DNA from: Boswellia sacra
Taxonomy: Eukaryota > Streptophyta > Magnoliopsida > Sapindales > Burseraceae
DNA length: 64,000 bases
Reading direction: 5' to 3'
Assembly: GCA_013180625.2 (NCBI GenBank)
Contig: SNVD02011117.1
Location: forward strand, 1-64,000
Shown: positions 20,755 through 34,639 of the stretch, piece by piece
How the letters are laid out: every line of letters begins with the position of its first letter
Position numbering within the stretch: the stretch's first letter is position 1
The notes under the pieces: model-generated
The model's database searches: none
What the model was told of the DNA's origin: nothing
What the model saw: the letters and a program-made list of their open reading frames with translations, nothing else
Translations under genes and position numbers: made by a program

Positions 20755-23700
20755 ATGACCGCAGACACTCTCCCGCTCCAAAACGGCGCCCTTTTGCCCA
20801 ACGGAGATCTGAACACAACAAACCCTACTGCCACCGCCAAGAAGTCCAAGGAGAGCGAACGCCGTCGTCGCCGACGCAAGCAGAAGAAGAACAACAAGGC
20901 CTCTCAGCAGGCACCTGAGTCTAATGCCGATGCCGGAAATGAAACCGACGACGATGAAGCGAAGGAGAACGCCGATCCTCAACCACAGGTGTCGCGCGAT
21001 TTCTAGGGTTTTAGTGTTTACATCCTTCGTAGCTATTGCCTAATTTATTGCTTTGTGATACGCAAGCGCTTATGTTTAATGATTTAGGGTTGCTTTTTAG
21101 GTTGACTTGATTTTGAGGTTAAATTAGGGTTTCGTTGAGTAATAATTAAATGTTGAAGTTGCAATATAGGGCCATATGTAATTTCGTGAAATGACTGGCA
21201 ATGTGGAATATTTATGCGTTATGTTTTAATTTTTTCTTCGTTTAGCAGAGGAATAATATAAAGAGCAGGAACTGGCTCTTTAAGCGACAATTAAATGGTG
21301 TGTAGAATAGAAGACATTAGTTTTTTGGAATGGCTTTGCTGTTTGTTTTTATTTTGGGTGCGATAATGATAGATGAAAAAATTGCCTAAGGATAACTAAA
21401 ACAAATGGTTTGGCATCGTAAGCTAATGATATGGGTTTTGTTTATCTCTGTAGTGGCTGAAGGGAAGGATGTAAATGGTATTTGGATGATTTCCGATGTT
21501 GATGTTGACTGTTTTAGACTACTTTCGGTTAGGAAATGCGTGCTTAAACTCTAATGGTGCACATTTAATATAGTTCAGGAGTAAATTGGCATGATTGCAC
21601 AATGATTTTATTTTATTTTATGTAACTTTTAACTTGTCTATGATCTTGTCAATGTGAATATAGCTGGTGACACTCATTTACCTTCATTGTGGTTTCTGTA
21701 AAAATGCGTAATACTTGCGCCTTGATATAACTTGTGCAGCTGTTTTAATTGATTGTCAGGTTGTTGAGCAAGTTACAATTGAGTATGTCCCAGAGAAGGC
21801 AGAGTTAGTGGATGGAATGGATGATGAATTTAGAAAGATCTTTGAGAAGTTTAGTTTTCATGACACTGCTGGTACAGAGGTAAATTGCAAAACTTTAGTT
21901 GACTGTAAGGTATTAGTTTATATATCTAAATTTTGGAACGTTAGCTGAAGTTGAATTTATTGTATCTATCTAGGAGAATGATAAAGTAGATGAGTCAGCC
22001 AAAAATGCGGATGCAAAGAAGAAAACTGACTCAGATTCAGAAGAGGAAGAACAGGATAATGAACAAAGAGAGAAAGGCCTTTCGAATAAGAAAAAAAAGG
22101 TTTTGGCCCTTTGTGCATTTTATTATTGTTTTCAGTGGTGTCATACAACTATTTTTTTATCATTGTAATTGTCATCATTGTCACTTTTCTTCCTTTTGTT
22201 GGCATGAGATTGACATAAAACATTGGTTTTCTTTCTTTTTCAGCTTCAAAGACGGATGAAGATTGCTGAACTTAAACAGATCTGCTCAAGGCCTGATGTC
22301 GTTGAGGTACTGATAAGTGTCCATGTGACTCTTAGTTTGATTTTTGTTTCCATGAATTGCTTCCTGTTTCCTGCAATCGGTTTGTGGACTCTTGAGGTAG
22401 TAAAATTTGTAATTCAATATCTTTTATATTTTAATGATTTGTGAACAGGGATAAAACATGTGCTATGAATTTTATATGATGTTAAAGCATGACTTGATAT
22501 TTCGTTGAAGTATATAGTCCTGCTCCTATCAAATACTTTCTCCACCCAGTTGTAACTGCTATCATATTTTATACTTCTTTTTTTTTTTAATTTTTTAACT
22601 TTGTCACTTCATTAAAAATGGAGAAATCTATTACCTGCAATTGTTTTTCTCTGTTAATTTAACCATTCATTTGTTATTCAGGTATGGGATGCAACTGCTG
22701 CTGACCCTAAGTTGCTGGTGTTTTTGAAGGCATATAGAAATACAGTTCCTGTGCCAAGGCATTGGTGTCAGAAGAGAAAGTTTTTGCAGGTTAGTTATTT
22801 CTGCTAAACTTGACCAAACATGGGTCTAATATGCATTGCATGATTGATGGGAATAGTCAACATGAGAGAGTTAGGGAATAGGGTGAGGAAAGATCACTGC
22901 AATAAGGTTTCCCTTATATGTATATATGTGGTTCTTGCAGGGTAGCGGCTGTGACAACCATGGAGCATGGACTTGTATGTGTTTTGCAAAGAGGACCCCT
23001 GAATGATTTCTCTTTAAATATATTTGCTAGTGTGGGTTGGGATATAGATATTTATCTGATACTTTTGATGGGAAATAGATTAGTTGAATAGCAGAACTTT
23101 TGCATGCTAGTAGTAGAGGATTTGTTCATTGTTCTGGTGCTAATTATTCTGCTTTGAATTTCAGATGCCTTTCCCTTGTGCCTAATGCCCGGGCTAGTTT
23201 CGTCTAAGATTTTGATATTTTTGACGTGACCTGAGTTGGTTGCGGAATTATTTATATTTTCTTTCTGTGAAATTTGCTTGTATCTCATCAAACTTTGGAT
23301 TTCTTTTTTCAGGGTAAGCGTGGGATTGAGAAGCAACCATTTCAGCTTCCTGATTTTATTGCTGCAACAGGAATTGAGAAAATTAGACAGGTATCAAAAG
23401 CATGGACTTTTTTTTCCCTTTGTTTCAGAGAGTACCATTTCCTATATATTCTCTTGGCATCATGTATGTTTTTTTGAGTTTCGGGAAAACCGGATCTTTT
23501 CTGTTGTTGTTTGTTCTCTTTTCTTGCTAAGGCCTCCTGATTTTGTGAGGGATGCTACAATCATGTTATTTTGAAAGTTTAAAGCCAAGATTTTTTTGTT
23601 GTTTATAAATCAGTTCTCTTTTGAGTTGAGATTTGAGAATTTTCATCTGTTGAGTCCTTGGTGTCTGTTTTAGGTGCAATAATACAAATTGGAAGCTGGC

Positions 23701-26700
23701 ATCACCATATTTTAAATCTACATGTCATATACTTTCTTTTGTGCATGCCATCTTTGGCATTTCTTCCAGTTTTGGATGCTGATTCTTTTTTCTCTTTCCT
23801 TATTTTTTGGTTTATTGAGATGGTTTTGTTTTAATCCTTTTGGCCAATGTATGTTCATATATAAGCTGCAAGAAATTCATTTCATCTTTTTCTTTGCAGG
23901 CTTACATCGAAAAAGAGGATAGTAAGAAGTTGAAACAAAAGCAGCGTGAACGGATGCAGCCCAAGATGGGAAAAATGGATATAGATTATCAGGTTTCTCT
24001 TGTTTCTTTATTGATATAAACTAGAATTCTTAGTGTTGTTTTCTTCCTTTTTGAATGTTTAGTGTGCCTTGCTTGCGTGCTTCTAATTGTGAATATTTGA
24101 TGATTATTTCCACTTCTCTAATTAGATTCTTGATTCTGTCTGTTAGGTTCTCCATGATGCATTTTTCAAGTACCAGACAAAGCCAAAGTTGACAACTCAT
24201 GGTGATCTGTATCATGAAGGGAAAGAATTTGAGGTAAGCTTTATGTTGATGTTATGGTGTGTATATGTACCCGCTTACCTTTTTTTTCCCCCCTTGCTCA
24301 AATGTGCATGTTTTTTCTGTGTTGACTACTGGGAAAAAAGCAGCAGTGATATATTGATGTGTTTGGCAGTGTAGATTAATATTCCATTACACCAACATGT
24401 TAATTAGAGTATGGTGTTTGTATTACCATGTTACTAAAGAATGATAAAAATGTGTGTATCGAATATCATTGTTGTGCTTAGTACTTAATGATGTTACATC
24501 AACAAAACCAAGAGTCTTTAATAAGATGATATGAACACTTATTTTAGACAAATGGTTTGTTTATTGTCTTATGAAATGATGGAATAGTGTGGATATTGGT
24601 CTATTAGGAGGATGCATATCACTTTTTATTTACATTGTTCTTCTGTTTGGTTTATAGGTAAAGCTAAGGGAGATGAAGCCCGGCACGCTGTCACAAGAGT
24701 TAAAAGAAGCTCTTGGTATGCCAGATGGTGCTCCTCCCCCATGGCTTATTAATATGCAGGTGAGTGTAGCTAATTTTTTGAACTTCTTGTTCATGTGATT
24801 TGTGCTTCTAACTATGGATTTTCCAATTCAGAGATATGGACCACCACCATCATACCCGCATCTTAAAATCCCTGGGCTGAATGCTCCAATTCCTGCTGGA
24901 GCTAGCTTTGGTTATCATCCTGGTGGCTGGGGCAAGCCTCCAGTTGATGAAGTAAGTAATTCTAATCATCTGTGTTTCCATAGTCTACTTTATCTGTGTC
25001 TCTTCAAAATTATATGCATGCAGCTGGCTTTTGGAGTTATTTATTGGTGCCGAACTAATTTATTTGTCATTGTAAACAGTATGGACGCCCCTTATATGGA
25101 GATGTTTTTGGTGTTCAACAGCAAGAACAGCCCAACTATGAGGTATTTTCGCTTACCAGTTTTTCCCCTTTTGACTTTGAAAAAACATGTCCCCCTGATT
25201 GGGATTGTAAAATAAGAATTCTATCTGGAGCTTTGCTATGTCTACTAATTTGATATCCCTCTAACAAGGCTGTGTCCTCTCTGGTTAGCCAAAATTGCCA
25301 TTTGGCAAGGCACAATAATAATTTAGATAGACAACTGGCTTTATAGGCCATCAATATTGTCATGAAAAATATTTCAAGTTCTAAATTTCAATGATTAATG
25401 TAGAATATGAGTTCACACTATCTAATCAATTCAGGAGGAGCCAGTTGATAAGACCAAGCATTGGGGTGATTTGGAAGAAGAGGAAGAAGAAGAAGAAGAG
25501 GAGGAAGAGGAAGAAGAAATTGAGGAAGAAGAGCTAGAGGATGGCATTCAGTCTGTAGATACACTTTCAAGGTATCTATTTTTAATTATAAGTGTGCAAA
25601 CCTCTGTATCCGTTGCTTTCAAATTTGATGACTTCTGTGTATCTTGTCTTCATTCGTCCTGACACTTCATATTGTGTTTGTAATTAATTTCTTACATCTT
25701 GAGTGTTCTTTTATTGTATTCTAAGCCATAGTTTCTGACTATATGATTTGCTTTTCTTGATTCAGTACGCCTACTGGTGTTGAGACACCTGATGTTATTG
25801 ACCTTCGTAAGCAGCAGAGAAAGGAACCTGAGAGGCCGCTATACCAAGTGAGTAAACTACAGTTTGAAACTCAACCTGTTTTCAATTCAATATTTCCCAT
25901 ATAACACAAATGTTGATCTCTTTTACTCCCTGGTTTTCTGTAGGTACTTGAAGAAAAAGAAGAGAGGATTGCTCCGGGGACTTTACTTGGAACAACTCAC
26001 ACGTATGAGATTCACTTGTTTTAAAAAATTTATGCTTTTGCTCCCATCAGCTACAATTCTGTATGTGAATAATGATATGAAACTTTCTGTGTGCAGGTAT
26101 GTGGTTAATACTGGCACACAAGACAAGACTGGAGCTAAAAGGGTAAGGACGAACTGTTACTTGTCTAATTAGTTTGCGTTGTGAAAACAAATAATTGAAT
26201 TATGAATCAGACATATTATTTAGTGCCTGCTGACTGCCCTTGAGGCTTAGATGGTCTGAGTCCTCGCATGAATAATATGGCAGCAATCATAGGCTAAGAA
26301 AACGTCTCAGTGGGGATTGCAAATTTAATAATGCAGATTTTCATATGATATCAGTGGGACTTGTGCAAATTGTGAAAATTCCTTTTGCCCTATGATTTTC
26401 CATATGGTTACTATCTTCTTTAGAAGCAAAAGAATTAGCAAAATCTCATAATTTCCCGTCAATTTATTGATTATTAGGAACATTTGTAGCAGCCTATATT
26501 TATGCATTATCTGATTTTGCTTTGTCAATGGTCTAACTTGGCGGAAGTTTATGGCTGTGAATCTTAGTTTTAGAAATAAGAGAAACATGCATTTCTAGCA
26601 AACATGAGCTTTTGCATCATTAAGCCCTTCAGTTTTGCCTCAAAGGGTAGGCGCTGAGTGATAAAAGCCCTTGGCTTCAATCAAGTTCAAGGTCACCTAC

Positions 26701-27602
26701 CTGGGACATATGTATCCCACAAATTTCATGGCTTCAAAGGAGCTGGCCTTAGTTTAAGACTTGGTAAACCAGGAAAAGTTCGAGCCATTTTTGGTTACTA
26801 AAAAAGAAAAGTCCGCTTAAGCCATTTGTATTGCAAACTTTTGGCGTAACAGGTTACATAGCTGCTATTGAGGTGTAACCAGAACTATATATTTTAAGCT
26901 ATTCTTCCTATCCGGAATCCTTTATATCACCTGTATTACTGACATTGATTGATTAATACCTTTTTGGCAGGTTGATCTGCTTAGAGGGCAAAAATCAGAT
27001 AGAGTTGATGTCACTCTACAACCAGAAGAGCTTGAAGTTATGGACAATGTTCTTCCTGCCAAGTAAGTTAAACTTCATGTGTTATAATTGGTTTATTATC
27101 ACTCTATGTGATAAAGTGGATCCCTAATTTTGGTGAATTCCACAGATATGAGGAAGCGAGGGAGGAGGAGAAGCTGCGTAGTCAACGTGAGGATTTCAGC
27201 GATATGGTTGCAGAGGTACGCCTTAGTAGTTTCTTCTGTATTTTTTCTAGGCCATCGATACTTCATTTTCTTGAGTGCCCTGGGATCTGATGTTTCTATA
27301 TTTTTTAGTAAAATAACTCCTCAACTCAACGTTTAAGCACTAGAATGTAAATGATCATCCCTTCGGCCTTCCACTAAACCAACCTTTGATGCCATTTGGG
27401 GTTCTTAATTCAATTGAATATTCCTCTTATAAATTGAGTAGGGATAGAGGTTTAGAACAATATTGTTGTGTTCTTGATGCTATATGTTTCTATTTTGTCG
27501 AAGTTACTGAAATGAGTTGCATTATTGCAGAACGAGAAGAAAAGGAAGCGAAAGATGCAGGAGAAAGAAGGAAAATCAAAGAAGAAAGATTTCAAGTTTT
27601 AG
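20755..27602 (+). CDS. SF3B2: Splicing factor 3B subunit 2 (SF3b145/SAP145), 18 exons
   Basis: SF3B2 is a subunit of SF3b in the U2 snRNP, which recognises the branch point in the nucleus. I joined exons 20755-20988, 21760-21879, 21974-22099, 22244-22306, 22682-22789, 23313-23390, 23900-23992, 24147-24233, 24658-24759, 24832-24951, 25080-25142, 25435-25571, 25766-25847, 25944-26002, 26097-26142, 26971-27062, 27146-27215 and 27531-27602. All introns are GT-AG, phases agree throughout, and the product is 583 residues, the usual plant length. The N-terminus has a basic RRRRRRKQKK run. The DUF382 core (about 165-293) includes VPVPRHWCQKRKFLQGKRG, and the PSP domain (about 300-355) includes GMPDGAPPPWLINMQRYGPP. 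A run of about 15 Glu lies in exon 12, and the C-terminus is Lys-rich. Intron 15 (828 bases) is the longest. No defect was seen. Confidence 0.95.
20989..21759 (+). promoter_or_regulatory. SF3B2 intron 1 with telo-box-like motifs
   Basis: The 771-base intron begins a few bases before TAGGGTTTT (21004-21012) and has TAGGGTT-type motifs again at about 21085 and 21126. Telo-boxes (AAACCCTA in either orientation) near transcription starts are known from plant translation and ribonucleoprotein genes. A regulatory role here is inference. Confidence 0.35.
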
Positions 27603-28440
27603 AGTGGACTATCATCGGATTACTGATACTAGATATCTTGGCGTTGTTGGAGTCAAAGCAGACACTTGGATTTGCGGCATGAGTTTTGTTTTTCCTGGAG
27701 CTCACTCGTCAGCAGGAGAATAATTGCTAATACTGCTGGAAACAAATTTGTGTTAGATGTTGTCCTGATCTATGTCCTAGTTAGCGTAGTCGTTCTGTAC
27801 GATTCTCAAATATATATATATATATGTACAACCCGTGGTTGCAATTGTTAGCTTTCCTTCTATGGTTACTGGGATTATTTCTCATCGGCTTCAGGATTTT
27901 GGATTATGGTAGGGATTATTGAAATCAGCTAGTGTTGTGGTGTTCGTAGAAAAGGTTGTGGAGGCTTGGTCTATTCATAGAATATGTTTCGAGTATTACA
28001 TATTAATGGATTACCGGGGGGCCAAGTAGACGATTGTTGAGGTTTTCCAACCATGAAGTGTAGATATTTTGTGGGCAAAACTAATATGCAAAAGAATCAG
28101 AGTGTTCGTTTGTTTAGGTACACTGTACCGATGATGAGTAGTATGAACTATGACATGAGCCACGATTGTAAGCTTTTAAAAATGATGAAGCTCTAAAGCG
28201 TATGAGGGTGAGCTGGAGTGTGACTTTGCATTCTGTGGATTGTTCGGTGGGTTTACTTACTTTTTGGATGAAAAAGAGGTCCAATGCCAAAAGTGAACAA
28301 GTGAAGGACAATAAAGTTATTTTTTATTCGTCATCATCAAAAGCCAAAAGGTTCTTCAGAGCTAAGAAAATTAAGACAGGCAGACAGCCTTGGATTTTAA
28401 GTAAATCCGTCGAAAGGAAGGTCAAACGCATGTAGCCATA
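27603..28440 (+). other. SF3B2 3' untranslated region and downstream flank
   Basis: The 3' UTR probably extends a few hundred bases. A (TA)n tract lies at about 27810-27825. The short open frames here have no recognisable features. No polyadenylation site can be fixed with certainty. Confidence 0.5.
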
Positions 28441-31400
28441 TCAAATGATTAAAATTCTAAATTGCCCCATTAACTTGAAAACAACATGAAGTCTGTGCCC
28501 ATTATCTCGTTATTGATACTGCAATAACGAAGAAACTGTGGCTATGTAATCTAATTTAATTGCAATTGTGTTCTGTTGTTCACTTCGTAGAGAAGGTAGA
28601 CACTGAAAGGGAAAAGCCTGTTCTCTGTTTCTTTAGTTTACTTCTTAATATAAATCCTGCAGAGTACCATCACTGTTAGTCATCTGGGTCATTATTTGAT
28701 CTTTGATCTGACAAGCAGAAGAAAATAAAATGAAATTTCTTCAAATGCATGATTAATTGAAGAAAGAGTCGTACGTTGACGTGGAGCTAGGGTTGTGACA
28801 TTACCTACCTAATTTTGGATGTAACATGTAGGTTAGGGAGCAACTGACAGGTAACAATTGATGAGTTCAACAATGGATTGGAATACATGCATGAAATTAT
28901 ATGGGGACCTCTCGGCTTCGCTACCAAGGTGGAGAATATAGTTGTCAAAGCCTACTTTGACACTAAGATTTTAAATTTATTATAGTGTGTACTTGTGGAT
29001 TACCTAATTGTCTTTGAGCCAATCTTTGACGTGCATGCAGCTTGACGAATGACGACATTTTTTTTTATTCCTTTCTTCCTTACTACTACTCTCTTCTTCA
29101 CAGCTCAAGGACCCACCCGCCACGATCGCTCTATATTATTGGGTTGGTACTCTTAACACAGTTACAGGAACAAATAAATTATATATGCATCTATCTCAAT
29201 ACTCATTAATTATATATTATACTGTATGTAGACCTTCACTTCACGTCTAAGTACTAAGCCGTTGGAAAGGCAAGTTTTCATTTGATTTGACATATCAAAA
29301 TTCCAAAGTAAAAAATGGTGAAATAATTATATTGAATAATCTCTTGTCAAACATCATTATTTGGACAAGTTGGATTCGGTTTTGGTCCTTTCTGCCGCCC
29401 CCGAAAAGAAAGTTTGGCTCTTCCCTTGAACATAAAACGAATATAATGATGGGTCATTGCGTGCATTTACAGCATATCATTGCTCATAATTTGGATATAA
29501 TTATATTTGGTTGCCCTGTGAGTTTGTGTTTCCACTGAATTTATTTATTAACAGCTTACATAACAATATATAAATTCATGATCAGTCTAAATTTGAGTTC
29601 ATCTCCTTTTTTGATTTTACTTCCAATAGATCAATAGACACATGCATGAAGTTTGTTTTAATTCTACGCATGCATGCAGTCTTTGAGAGGCTCTCTCTAA
29701 TGAATTGCGATCAATTTTGAATATTCGATCGGCAAAGAGAAGTAGAGATTTAATTTGCCAGCTGCTCCTTCTTGAAGAAGGCGAAGTAGCTAGCCACGAT
29801 TCTAGAATCTGCATGCCGGTGGCCACTAGACACGACCCACTTGGTGAAAATATGAATGAAAATTAATCCTTTAAAGTCAAAGACGTCAAGAGAGACTTGA
29901 CGTTTGTCTAAGTCTAACGAATCTATCAGACTCAAACATTCCATTATGTTTTTTGGTTGACCTATTATATGAATATAATGATCAAAATCGTTAATGCCTT
30001 CCCATTGCAACTATATTTTAAGTTCCGTAGAGCAATTGCTTTCAAAGTACAACAAATTATCTCTCATTGTTCCACTACATGGCTTTATGAGCACTTACAA
30101 GATGTGTAGATTAAAATTCTTCAGCTGACTTGACTGCAGTTCATGAATGAAATAGACGTACTTGGGTGAAAAATGATGTGAAGAATACTTGTGTGCAATC
30201 GAGAATAAACAATTATCTACCCAGTTATTAAATTAGGGGTTTTAAGGTTTATAAGGTATGTCATATTAATTTTGGATTCTTTTAATATAAAATATGTTTA
30301 GAAAAGAAGTCTTCTATATCATATATATGTACGCATATAGTTTATTATGATTGCTTTTGAACTAGAAGAACAAATTATGTTCCACGACATAATAATAATA
30401 ATACAGAAACTTGATTAAACAAATCCGCATTTGTATTATAGTACGTCTAACACACACTTTCCAACTGTTTTGATAGTTTTGAACGACACATTCACACTTT
30501 TGTGCGAAACAATACTAAGAAGGATTTTCTCCAATCGATTACGGATGGGTAGATGTGGTGGATCTCTCAAAAACGTGTTAAACTCAATTTTATTCTCCAT
30601 GATTGTCATGATTAGTGATAGCTAATAGCTCACCAATTCATCATGTTGAAGTGAGTGAACCGAATTTTCAACAAGCTTAAGCTTACCACCAACCTTAACA
30701 CAACCTGGAACCATCGATTGCACTGGTCCATTTAGGCATGCTAGAGCTCCTCTTCATTCCATGATGCCATGACACGTGCCCACCTTTGATTAATTATAAT
30801 GTATTTCTCTAGCCCCTTAATCACCTTGATTTGATACTAAACCTAATTAGCTAGCTAGCTAGGCTCACCCTTCTTGACACAATGAGTGTGGATTATTGAT
30901 TAATAAAGTCAATTAATATAAAGTAGTAATGTGGCATGATGGGTTTGTTTAGCCTGCAATATTAGACTAATGTAATTTATTTATATATCAATATTGAACA
31001 CTATGGTTCAATAATTTATCTCATATCACATATTATAAGTCATTCTCTATTAAGTTGTTTGGAAGAGATGAAAGACATTCTATTTTGTCCTTTCGAAAGT
31101 GTTGAAAGCGCCCTCACAAGTAACTTTACCTAACCAACCGACCAACTTATAATATATATATCTCCATTCACATTCTCTCAACAAGAATCTAAGTGTATAT
31201 ATACATTTGTTTAAAAATATTTAACCTAAATGCTTTGATCGTGCCTTAATTATATGCAAGTGACCGTGCCTCTCATGGTCCTATGTGTGTGACGGCCAAC
31301 CTGCACGAATCATTCCTAGAACCTCTTCATATATTTGTTGATTTTAAATTATTGATGCAATGTGTGCTACAAATCAATAATGCTATACTTACGAAGTTTA

Positions 31401-32660
31401 TATCCAAAATTGATGCGATATTACTCATTCAATTTCACATGACTCATCAGTATTTATTACATTAATAACTATATTAATCTTCCTAACTATTCATTTTATG
31501 TCACATTTAATTTTGTATATAAACTTTATAAGTTTAACATTGTTCATGCTCCAATTTACATTATATCTTTCGATGTGTTTAATGAAAAAAAAAATCCCAA
31601 ATTGATCTCCATCCTTCGAGGACCAATTTGGGACTTCTTCTAAGTCGATTTATTTAATCTGTCTGTCAATTAACTCATCCCATGTCATGTACTAATGACG
31701 AATCGAAAATTTCGCCAAACCACACAAAGATTTAGCCCCAAACTTAAGACTAAATTATTTAATACCTGTTTTCTTTTTCATGTAAAACTTCAGAAAGATT
31801 ATGTACATAATTAATGATCAAACTATATATATATATATGGCCGCAGATATATGTGGTTGAAAATAGTTCAAATTATCAAGTTGATGTCCTTTTGAATAGT
31901 TACTAGCCAAAAATAGAATCACGACAAATTTAGTAATATTTATCCATTGTTACTTCCACTAGTGTTGATATATGTGTATATAAGTCCATGTACAGTAGCA
32001 GGATATGCTTTTCTATTAATTTCTTTGTCGAAACTTCTATTTTCTTCATTGCAATTAATTAATCTGTTTAAGTTGGTGTTTGGTTGTTGTGAGGTCTAAA
32101 AAGATGCTTCCCACTAGAGGTTGTGTGTTCATATTATGAGGTACAAAAGTGAGAGATTGATCGATCAAGATTTTATATATATAATTAATTAATTTATGTG
32201 ATGTGTAAGCACCAAGAATAGCTTTGATGATCGATGCCTTGTTATGGCATATTGGACAAAACAAACCCTGTCATTTCATGGCCGGTGACGACCAATTTGA
32301 CACGAAATGGACCATATCTAGCATAGTCAATCTGTTATAGCACTGATATCATTCTTTAGAAGAAAAAATTTATTTTACGTCCGATCATCAACGAATTATA
32401 TGGACAAAATATGTGTTGATGTGTCATATTTTTATCGATCCACATTCTTATATCGATCGGATTAATTTGGATATATATACGTATGATATATGATGGAACG
32501 GAAGCATTAAAGAGTTTTTGTCTCCAGAGATGCACAAAATTGTATATGCTATCTATGATTTTACAATCAATATATTGATCATTCAATAATGTACGCGAAT
32601 GTTAAGAACAGGAGCAGCAGAGGCACAACACAAGAGCATACTCCACACTGAACGTGTAAA

Positions 32661-32734
32661 CACGTGCTTATGGGTCCATAGGATCATCACAAACCTCACA
32701 TCTAGCAACTATCAACCCCACAAGTCATCACGTG
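32661..32734 (+). promoter_or_regulatory. Two G-box motifs upstream of the Dof gene
   Basis: CACGTG occurs at 32661-32666 and 32729-32734, and a third copy at 33152-33157 within CCACGTGG. G-boxes are bound by bZIP and bHLH factors in light and abscisic acid responses. They lie 0.6-1.1 kb upstream of the Dof ATG. Function is inferred only. Confidence 0.4.
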
Positions 32735-33199
32735 ATCACAACTATTACAAATCATGAGACCCCATCTCCCCCTCCATGGACCCTTATTTTCGTACTTTCA
32801 ATTTCTTGTGCTACATTTATATGGAGTTCATATATATGCTACTTCATTCTACGTGGAAAAAATCAATTAGTATTATGTTAATGATTTTATTTATATTCGA
32901 TCGATATTCATATCTTGTATATAATAAAATTTTTTCTCAATAGAATTAATTTACGTATATTTCATGTAGGTATATTTGTTTAGAATTGGTAATGAATAGA
33001 GATGTGCATATGTATAATATGATAGGCTGTGCTACCCATATCTTTTCTCCTTCTACCTTTAAATTATTGTTAGCTAGTAGCCTAGTATGGGATGGACATC
33101 TACGTCCTCTTTACAACACAGACAGAGCACTATCAACGGCTGAGGTGCATCCACGTGGCTATGATCAAAAGTTCACCTTCAGGGCTAAGTTAAGTAGTC

Positions 33200-33219
33200 T
33201 CCTCTCTCTCTCTCTCTTT
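33200..33219. repeat. (CT)n microsatellite upstream of Dof gene
   Basis: This is a pure CT tract followed by a C-rich stretch, possibly within the 5' leader or promoter of the Dof gene. Confidence 0.85.
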
Positions 33220-33721
33220 CTCCCCCTCCATCAGTAGTCTTGTTTGTTGCCTTATTTAAAATGTGTGACCAATGCTTGCAGAAATAGATTATAATTATAG
33301 AGTACTTGTTGTTCTCATCTTCACATTCTGCTCAATTCCATCATATAATTATTGGTTTTACTGAGAGAGCTAGCTTGGTACATTCAGAGTCAGCCAGCGC
33401 TGCTTAATAGATAAAAGATAGAGTTACTCAAAGAGACATGCTCACTTCTTCTCGTCGCCTTCTTAACCATTTCGTTGTCTTTAACACAACTATATTCCTT
33501 CCATCAATTTCCTTGGAGCAACAACACTATTACACTAGTATTTGCCTTATAAGGGACTATAATATCATTTCCTTGTTATACATCAGATTCATGATCTCTC
33601 TTCTTGTTCCTCGATCCAAAGGCTAGAATTTTATCCAATTTGTTATAAGTTTCTTCATTTGGTTTTGTGATCATATATAGTATCCTTGATTATTGTATAA
33701 TATATAGTATTGTTCTAGATC

Positions 33722-34639
33722 ATGGGGTTAAGTTCTAAGCAAGTTTCTAGCGATGGGCTTGGATGGAGCCAGACTTTGTTGCAGGCACAAACCTTGGAGC
33801 TCCCAAAGCCTGCCTCACTGAAGCGGCAGCAGCAACCACAAAATCACCAGCAACAACAAGCAGAGCCATTGAAGTGTCCAAGGTGTGATTCAACCAACAC
33901 AAAGTTTTGTTACTACAACAACTACAACAAGTCACAGCCTAGGCACTTCTGCAAGTCTTGCAAGAGGCACTGGACAAAAGGTGGCACTCTCCGCAATGTT
34001 CCTATTGGTGGTGGCCGCAAAAACAAGCGTCTCAAAACGTCAAACAACTCCACCAACACCGCCACCGCAAGCACCGCCGCGGCCACCACTACTAGTGGCA
34101 GTAACAACAATAGGGTTAATAATAATACCCACATGGCAATTCAGCGTCAGCAGCCGAGGCAAAATCTTCCCTTTTCACTTGGTGATCAGAAAAACTTGTC
34201 TGACATCCTCTACATGATTCATCCTCAGCCTTCGCTGCTACAACACAACAATCCTATCAACTCGACCAGCTTGGACATTAAAGATGTGAGCGCCAATACC
34301 AATGGTACTTTTGTTGGTTCAAGTCTTTCTTCTCTTCCTCATCAAAATCGAAGCTTGCACCTTCCTTATGCAACCTCAAACTCCTTCGACACAACACCAA
34401 TCTCGATTTCAACCTCTTTCCAGTCCTCAAATGTTTACAACTACACCGGAGATCAGCAAAACTTAGAGGACTCAACCATCATCAGTACATCCATGCCCAG
34501 CACGTGGCAAATACCTAACACAAGCAGTACTGGCGGCGGCGGCATGGACATGCCAAATTTCTGGAACTGGGATGATATTGATACATTCGTCTCTACTGAT
34601 CTCAACGTGCCTTGGGATGATCCTGATATCAAACCTTGA
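33722..34639 (+). CDS. Dof-type zinc finger transcription factor, DOF1.4-like
   Basis: The 305-residue product has one Dof finger at residues 50-104. Cys52, Cys55, Cys77 and Cys80 form the C-x2-C-x21-C-x2-C zinc site, within the conserved segments [20 protein letters not shown] and [30 protein letters not shown] follows as a likely nuclear signal. Dof proteins are plant-specific nuclear regulators that bind AAAG elements. The N-terminus [15 protein letters not shown] matches what I recall of DOF1.4-like proteins, so the start is well supported. After the finger the protein is Asn/Thr/Ser-rich, as is usual. The C-terminus, with [11 protein letters not shown] and [10 protein letters not shown], is acidic and Trp-rich and could activate transcription. 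No intron interrupts the coding region. The target genes cannot be told from sequence. Confidence 0.95.
   Translation: MGLSSKQVSSDGLGWSQTLLQAQTLELPKPASLKRQQQPQNHQQQQAEPLKCPRCDSTNTKFCYYNNYNKSQPRHFCKSCKRHWTKGGTLRNVPIGGGRKNKRLKTSNNSTNTATASTAAATTTSGSNNNRVNNNTHMAIQRQQPRQNLPFSLGDQKNLSDILYMIHPQPSLLQHNNPINSTSLDIKDVSANTNGTFVGSSLSSLPHQNRSLHLPYATSNSFDTTPISISTSFQSSNVYNYTGDQQNLEDSTIISTSMPSTWQIPNTSSTGGGGMDMPNFWNWDDIDTFVSTDLNVPWDDPDIKP

Larger units (their letters stand above)
28441..33721. other. Intergenic region between SF3B2 and the Dof gene
   Basis: This is AT-rich DNA in which I find no gene, RNA or transposon with definable ends. It contains a GCTA tetranucleotide run at about 30849-30861, (TA)n tracts near 31829 and a CT tract at 33200-33219. 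The last 1.1 kb has several G-boxes and is probably the Dof promoter and leader. Confidence 0.6.

Noticed and set aside
25471..25662. Glu-rich open frame as a separate small gene
   Set aside because: It is exon 12 of SF3B2 read on into its intron.
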